From Tritrichomonas musculus (taxonomy: Eukaryota > Parabasalia > Tritrichomonadida > Tritrichomonadidae), in NCBI GenBank assembly GCA_039105265.1, contig JAPFFF010000480.1:1-21926 (forward strand): a stretch of DNA of 21,926 bases. Direction: 5' to 3'. Positions 12,630-19,739 of this stretch are shown here, piece by piece. Each line of letters opens with the position of its first letter. Within the stretch, counting starts at the first letter, position 1. The notes under the pieces were generated by a model. The model did no database searches, was not told the DNA's origin, and saw only the letters and a list, made by a program, of their open reading frames with translations. Both the position numbers and the translations under genes were made by a program.

Positions 12630-14849
12630 CGTTGAATCTGATGGTTCAACTGCAGTTGTCGTTGAATCTGATGATTCAACTGCAGTTCTCGTTGCATCTG
12701 ATGATTCAACTGCAGTTCTCGTTGAATCTGATGATTCAACTGCAGTTCTCGTTGAATCTGATGATTCAACTGCAGTTCTCGTTGAATCTGATGATTCAAC
12801 TGCAGTTCTCGTTGCATCTGATGATTCAACTGCAGTTCTCGTTGCATCTGATGATTCAACTGCAGTTCTCGTTGAATCTGATGATTCAACTGCAGTTCTC
12901 GTTGAATCTGATGATTCAACTGCAGTTCTCGCTGCATCTGATGATTCAACTGCAGTTCTCGTTGCATCTGATGATTCAACTGCAGTTCTCGTTGCATCTG
13001 ATGATTCAACTGCAGTTCTTGTTGCATCTTATTATTTAACTGCAGTTCTCGTTGCATCTGATGATTCAACTGCAGTTCTCGTTGCATCTGATGATTCAAC
13101 TGCAGTTCTCGTTGAATCTGATGGTTCAACTGCAGTTCTCGTTGAATCTGATGGTTCAACTGCAGTTCTCGTTGAATCTGATGATTCAACTGTAGTTCTC
13201 GTTGCATCTGATGATTCAACTGCAGTTCTCGTTGCATCTGATGATTCAACTGCAGTTCTTGTTGCATCTTATTATTTAACTGCAGTTCTCGTTGCATCTG
13301 ATGATTCAACTGCAGTTCTCGTTGCATCTGATGATTCAACTGCAGTTCTCGTTGAATCTGATGGTTCAACTGCAGTTCTCGTTGAATCTGATGGTTCAAC
13401 TGCAGTTCTCGTTGAATCTGATGATTCAACTGTAGTTCTCGTTGCATCTGATGATTCAACTGCAGTTGTCGTTGCATCTGATGATTCAACTGCAGTTGTC
13501 GTTGCATCTGATGATTCAACTGCAGTTGTCGTTGCATCTGATGATTCAACTGCAGTTCTCGTTGCATCTGATGATTCAACTGCAGTTCTCGTTGAATCTG
13601 ATGATTCAACTGTAGTTCTCGTTGCATCTGATGATTCAACTGCAGTTCTCGTTGCATCTGATGATTCAACTGTAGTTCTCGTTGCATCTTATTATTTAAC
13701 TGCAGTTCTCGTTGCATCTGATGATTCAACTGCAGTTCTCGTTGAATCTGATGGTTCAACTGCAGTTGTCGTTGAATCTGATGATTCAACTGCAGTTCTC
13801 GTTGCATCTGATGATTCAACTGCAGTTCTCGTTGAATCTGATGATTCAACTGCAGTTCTCGTTGAATCTGATGATTCAACTGCAGTTCTCGTTGAATCTG
13901 ATGATTCAACTGCAGTTCTCGTTGCATCTGATGATTCAACTGCAGTTCTCGTTGCATCTGATGATTCAACTGCAGTTCTCGTTGAATCTGATGATTCAAC
14001 TGCAGTTCTCGTTGAATCTGATGATTCAACTGCAGTTCTCGCTGCATCTGATGATTCAACTGCAGTTCTCGTTGCATCTGATGATTCAACTGCAGTTCTC
14101 GTTGCATCTGATGATTCAACTGCAGTTCTTGTTGCATCTTATTATTTAACTGCAGTTCTCGTTGCATCTGATGATTCAACTGCAGTTCTCGTTGCATCTG
14201 ATGATTCAACTGCAGTTCTCGTTGAATCTGATGGTTCAACTGCAGTTCTCGTTGAATCTGATGGTTCAACTGCAGTTCTCGTTGAATCTGATGATTCAAC
14301 TGTAGTTCTCGTTGCATCTGATGATTCAACTGCAGTTCTCGTTGCATCTGATGATTCAACTGCAGTTCTTGTTGCATCTTATTATTTAACTGCAGTTCTC
14401 GTTGCATCTGATGATTCAACTGCAGTTCTCGTTGCATCTGATGATTCAACTGCAGTTCTCGTTGAATCTGATGGTTCAACTGCAGTTCTCGTTGAATCTG
14501 ATGGTTCAACTGCAGTTCTCGTTGAATCTGATGATTCAACTGTAGTTCTCGTTGCATCTGATGATTCAACTGCAGTTCTCGTTGCATCTGATGATTCAAC
14601 TGCAGTTGTCGTTGCATCTGATGATTCAACTGCAGTTGTCGTTGCATCTGATGATTCAACTGCAGTTCTCGTTGAATCTGATGATTCAACTGCAGTTCTC
14701 GTTGAATCTGATGGTTCAACTGTAGTTCTCGTTGCATCTGATGATTCAACTGCAGTTCTCGTTGCATCTGATGATTCAACTGTAGTTCTCGTTGCATCTT
14801 ATTATTTAACTGCAGTTCTCGTTGCATCTGATGATTCAACTGCAGTTCT
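12630..14849. repeat. 1,110-bp (37-unit) tandem duplication
   Basis: A unit combining GATGGTT with GTTGT stands at 12630 and again at 13740. TTATTTAAC K units stand at 13020, 13260 and 13680 and recur at 14130, 14370 and 14790, each exactly 1,110 bp later. CGCTGC units at 12930 and 14040 also match. Only a few units differ: 13440 has gt where 14550 does not, 13560 is c where 14670 is a, and 14700 carries ggt that 13590 lacks. Within each copy an 8-unit (240-bp) block (K, c, c, ggt, ggt, tag, c, c) is itself duplicated. The near identity suggests a recent event. Confidence 0.9.
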
Positions 14850-14939
14850 CGTTGAATCTGATGATTCAACTGCAGTTGTCGTTGCATCTGATGATTCAAC
14901 TGCAGTTGTCGTTGCATCTGATGATTCAACTGCAGTTCT

Positions 14940-16645
14940 CGTTGAATCTGATGATTCAACTGTAGTTCTCGTTGCATCTGATGATTCAACTGCAGTTCTC
15001 GTTGCATCTGATGATTCAACTGCAGTTCTCGTTGAATCTGATGATTCAACTGCAGTTCTCGTTGAATCTGATGATTCAACTGCAGTTCTCGTTGCATCTG
15101 ATGATTCAACTGCAGTTCTCGTTGCATCTGATGATTCAACTGCAGTTCTCGTTGCATCTGATGATTCAACTGCAGTTCTTGTTTCATCTTATTATTAAAC
15201 TGCAGTTCTCGTTGCATCTGATGATTCAACTGCAGTTCTCGTTGCATCTGATGATTCAACTGCAGTTGTCGTTGCATCTGATGATTCAACTGCAGTTCTC
15301 GTTGCATCTGATGATTCAACTGCAGTTCTCGTTGCATCTGATGATTCAACTGCAGTTCTTGTTTCATCTTATTATTAAACTGCAGTTCTCGTTGAATCTG
15401 ATGATTCAACTGCAGTTCTCGTTGCATCTGATGATTCAACTGCAGTTCTCGTTGAATCTGATGATTCAACTGCAGTTGTCGTTGCATCTGATGATTCAAC
15501 TGCAGTTGTCGTTGCATCTGATGATTCAACTGCAGTTCTCGTTGAATCTGATGATTCAACTGTAGTTCTCGTTGCATCTGATGATTCAACTGCAGTTCTC
15601 GTTGAATCTGATGATTCAACTGTAGTTCTCGTTGAATCTGATGATTCAACTGCAGTTCTCGTTGAATCTGATGATTCAACTGTAGTTCTCGTTGAATCTG
15701 ATGGTTCAACTGCAGTTCTCGTTGAATCTGATGATTCAACTGCAGTTCTCGTTGAATCTGATGATTCAACTGCAGTTCTTGTTGCATCTGATGATTCAAC
15801 TGCAGTTCTCGTTGAATCTGATGATTCAACTGTAGTTCTCGTTGCATCTGATGATTCAACTGCAGTTCTCGTTGAATCTGATGATTCAACTGTAGTTCTC
15901 GTTGCATCTGATGATTCAACTGCAGTTCTCGTTGAATCTGATGGTTCAACTGCAGTTCTCGTTGCATCTGATGATTCAACTGCAGTTCTCGTTGAATCTG
16001 ATGATTCAACTGCAGTTCTCGTTGCATCTGATGATTCAACTGCAGTTGTCGTTGCATCTGATGATTCAACTGCAGTTCTCGTTGAATCTGATGATTCAAC
16101 TGCAGTTCTCGTTGCATCTGATGATTCAACTGCAGTTCTTGTTGAATCTTATTATTAAACTGCAGTTCTCGTTGAATCTTATGATTAAACTGCAGTTCTC
16201 GTTGAATCTTATGATTAAACTGCAGTTCTTGTTGAATCTTATTATTAAACTGCAGTTCTCGTTGCATCTGATGATTCAACTGCAGTTCTCGTTGCATCTG
16301 ATGATTCAACTGCAGTTCTCGTTGCATCTGATGATTCAACTGCAGTTCTCGTTGCATCTGATGATTCAACTGCAGTTCTCGTTGAATCTGATGATTCAAC
16401 TGCAGTTCTTGTTGCATCTGATGATTCAACTGCAGTTCTCGTTGAATCTGATGATTCAACTGCAGTTCTCGTTGCATCTGATGATTCAACTGCAGTTCTC
16501 GTTGAATCTGATGATTCAACTGCAGTTGTCGTTGCATCTGATGATTCAACTGCAGTTGTCGTTGCATCTGATGATTCAACTGCAGTTCTCGTTGCATCTG
16601 ATGATTCAACTGCAGTTCTCGTTGAATCTGATGATTCAACTGTAG
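14940..16645. repeat. Copy of 3391-5096 (offset 11,549 bp)
   Basis: From the tag unit at 14940 the unit order follows that from 3391: c, c, a, a, c, c, c, TGTTTC K unit, c, c-gt, c, c, c, K, and then the triple tag at 15540-15689 matching 3991-4140. The paired tag units at 15810 and 15870 match 4261 and 4321. The K quartet at 16140 stands for the three-unit version at 4651, so the copies have gained or lost whole units between. The tag at 16620 returns to the same offset as 5071. Single differences include gt at 3571 but not at 15120. Confidence 0.85.
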
Positions 16646-18059
16646 TTCTCGTTGAATCTGATGATTCAACTGCAGTTCTCGTTGCATCTGATGATTCAAC
16701 TGCAGTTCTCGTTGAATCTGATGATTCAACTGTAGTTCTCGTTGAATCTGATGATTCAACTGCAGTTCTCGTTGAATCTGATGATTCAACTGTAGTTCTC
16801 GTTGAATCTGATGGTTCAACTGCAGTTCTCGTTGAATCTGATGATTCAACTGCAGTTCTCGTTGAATCTGATGATTCAACTGCAGTTGTCGTTGCATCTG
16901 ATGATTCAACTGCAGTTGTCGTTGCATCTGATGATTCAACTGCAGTTCTCGTTGAATCTGATGATTCAACTGCAGTTGTCGTTGCATCTGATGATTCAAC
17001 TGCAGTTGTCGTTGCATCTGATGATTCAACTGCAGTTCTCGTTGCATCTGATGATTCAACTGCAGTTCTCGTTGAATCTGATGATTCAACTGTAGTTCTC
17101 GTTGAATCTGATGATTCAACTGCAGTTCTCGTTGCATCTGATGATTCAACTGCAGTTCTCGTTGAATCTGATGATTCAACTGTAGTTCTCGTTGAATCTG
17201 ATGATTCAACTGCAGTTCTCGTTGAATCTGATGATTCAACTGTAGTTCTCGTTGAATCTGATGGTTCAACTGCAGTTCTCGTTGAATCTGATGATTCAAC
17301 TGCAGTTCTCGTTGAATCTGATGATTCAACTGCAGTTGTCGTTGCATCTGATGATTCAACTGCAGTTGTCGTTGCATCTGATGATTCAACTGCAGTTGTC
17401 GTTGCATCTGATGATTCAACTGCAGTTGTCGTTGCATCTGATGATTCAACTGCAGTTCTCGTTGAATCTGATGATTCAACTGTAGTTCTCGTTGCATCTG
17501 ATGATTCAACTGCAGTTCTCGTTGAATCTGATGATTCAACTGTAGTTCTCGTTGAATCTGATGATTCAACTGCAGTTCTCGTTGAATCTGATGATTCAAC
17601 TGTAGTTCTCGTTGAATCTGATGGTTCAACTGCAGTTCTCGTTGAATCTGATGATTCAACTGCAGTTCTCGTTGAATCTGATGATTCAACTGCAGTTCTT
17701 GTTGCATCTGATGATTCAACTGCAGTTCTTGTTTCATCTGATGATTCAACTGCAGTTCTCGTTGAATCTTATTATTAAACTGCAGTTCTCGTTGCATCTG
17801 ATGATTCAACTGCAGTTCTCGTTGCATCTGATGATTCAACTGCAGTTGTCGTTGCATCTGATGATTCAACTGCAGTTGTCGTTGCATCTGATGATTCAAC
17901 TGCAGTTCTCGTTGAATCTGATGATTCAACTGTAGTTCTCGTTGCATCTGATGATTCAACTGCAGTTCTCGTTGAATCTGATGATTCAACTGTAGTTCTC
18001 GTTGAATCTGATGATTCAACTGCAGTTCTCGTTGAATCTGATGATTCAACTGTAGTTCT
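16620..18059. repeat. Short higher-order repeats (450 and 360 bp) carrying triple-tag modules
   Basis: Four triple CTGTAG modules follow one another, beginning at 16620, 17070, 17460 and 17910. The first three are followed by a GATGGTT unit at 16800, 17250 and 17610, giving steps of 450 bp (15 units) and 360 bp (12 units). Between them lie a variable number of c-gt units. This looks like local tandem expansion of one module with gain or loss of whole units. The segment from 17610 also matches 5221, 7831 and 19560, including the TGTTGC, TGTTTC and K units. Confidence 0.85.
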
Positions 18060-19739
18060 CGTTGAATCTGATGATTCAACTGCAGTTCTCGTTGAATCTG
18101 ATGATTCAACTGCAGTTCTCGTTGAATCTGATGATTCAACTGCAGTTCTTGTTGCATCTGATGATTCAACTGCAGTTCTCGTTGAATCTGATGATTCAAC
18201 TGTAGTTCTCGTTGCATCTGATGATTCAACTGCAGTTCTCGTTGCATCTGATGATTCAACTGCAGTTCTCGTTGCATCTGATGATTCAACTGCAGTTCTC
18301 GTTGCATCTGATGATTCAACTGCAGTTCTCGTTGCATCTGATGATTCAACTGCAGTTCTCGTTGCATCTGATGATTCAACTGCAGTTCTCGTTGCATCTG
18401 ATGATTCAACTGCAGTTCTCGTTGCATCTGATGATTCAACTGCAGTTCTCGTTGCATCTGATGATTCAACTGCAGTTCTCGTTGCATCTGATGATTCAAC
18501 TGCAGTTCTCGTTGAATCTGATGATTCAACTGCAGTTGTCGTTGCATCTGATGATTCAACTGCAGTTCTCGTTGAATCTGATGATTCAACTGCAGTTGTC
18601 GTTGAATCTGATGATTCAACTGCAGTTCTCGTTGAATCTGATGATTCAACTGTAGTTCTCGTTGCATCTGATGATTCAACTGCAGTTCTCGTTGAATCTG
18701 ATGGTTCAACTGCAGTTCTCGTTGCATCTGATGATTCAACTGCAGTTCTCGTTGAATCTGATGATTCAACTGCAGTTCTCGTTGCATCTGATGATTCAAC
18801 TGCAGTTCTCGTTGCATCTGATGATTCAACTGCAGTTCTCGTTGCATCTGATGATTCAACTGCAGTTCTCGTTGAATCTGATGATTCAACTGCAGTTCTC
18901 GTTGAATCTGATGATTCAACTGCAGTTCTCGTTGCATCTGATGATTCAACTGCAGTTCTTGTTGAATCTTATTATTAAACTGCAGTTCTCGTTGAATCTG
19001 ATGATTAAACTGCAGTTCTCGTTGAATCTTATGATTAAACTGCAGTTCTTGTTGAATCTTATTATTAAACTGCAGTTCTCGTTGCATCTGATGATTCAAC
19101 TGCAGTTCTCGTTGCATCTGATGATTCAACTGCAGTTCTCGTTGCATCTGATGATTCAACTGCAGTTCTCGTTGCATCTGATGATTCAACTGCAGTTCTC
19201 GTTGAATCTGATGATTCAACTGCAGTTCTTGTTGCATCTGATGATTCAACTGCAGTTCTCGTTGAATCTGATGATTCAACTGCAGTTCTCGTTGCATCTG
19301 ATGATTCAACTGCAGTTCTCGTTGAATCTGATGATTCAACTGCAGTTGTCGTTGCATCTGATGATTCAACTGCAGTTGTCGTTGCATCTGATGATTCAAC
19401 TGCAGTTCTCGTTGAATCTGATGATTCAACTGTAGTTCTCGTTGCATCTGATGATTCAACTGCAGTTCTCGTTGAATCTGATGATTCAACTGTAGTTCTC
19501 GTTGAATCTGATGATTCAACTGCAGTTCTCGTTGAATCTGATGATTCAACTGTAGTTCTCGTTGAATCTGATGGTTCAACTGCAGTTCTCGTTGAATCTG
19601 ATGATTCAACTGCAGTTCTCGTTGAATCTGATGATTCAACTGCAGTTCTTGTTGCATCTGATGATTCAACTGCAGTTCTTGTTTCATCTGATGATTCAAC
19701 TGCAGTTCTCGTTGAATCTTATTATTAAACTGCAGTTCT
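18060..19739. repeat. Homogeneous c run followed by another copy of the 870-bp-type module
   Basis: Ten identical c units occupy 18210-18509. From 18660 the order matches the module at 15900 and those ending in the quartets at 6361 and 7231: the K quartet at 18960-19079, four c units, a, a TGTTGC unit, a, c, a-gt, c-gt, c, the triple tag at 19410-19559 and a ggt unit at 19560. In the quartet the second unit at 18990 has GATGATTAAA instead of TATGATTAAA. The 19560-19739 segment matches 7831-8010. Confidence 0.85.
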
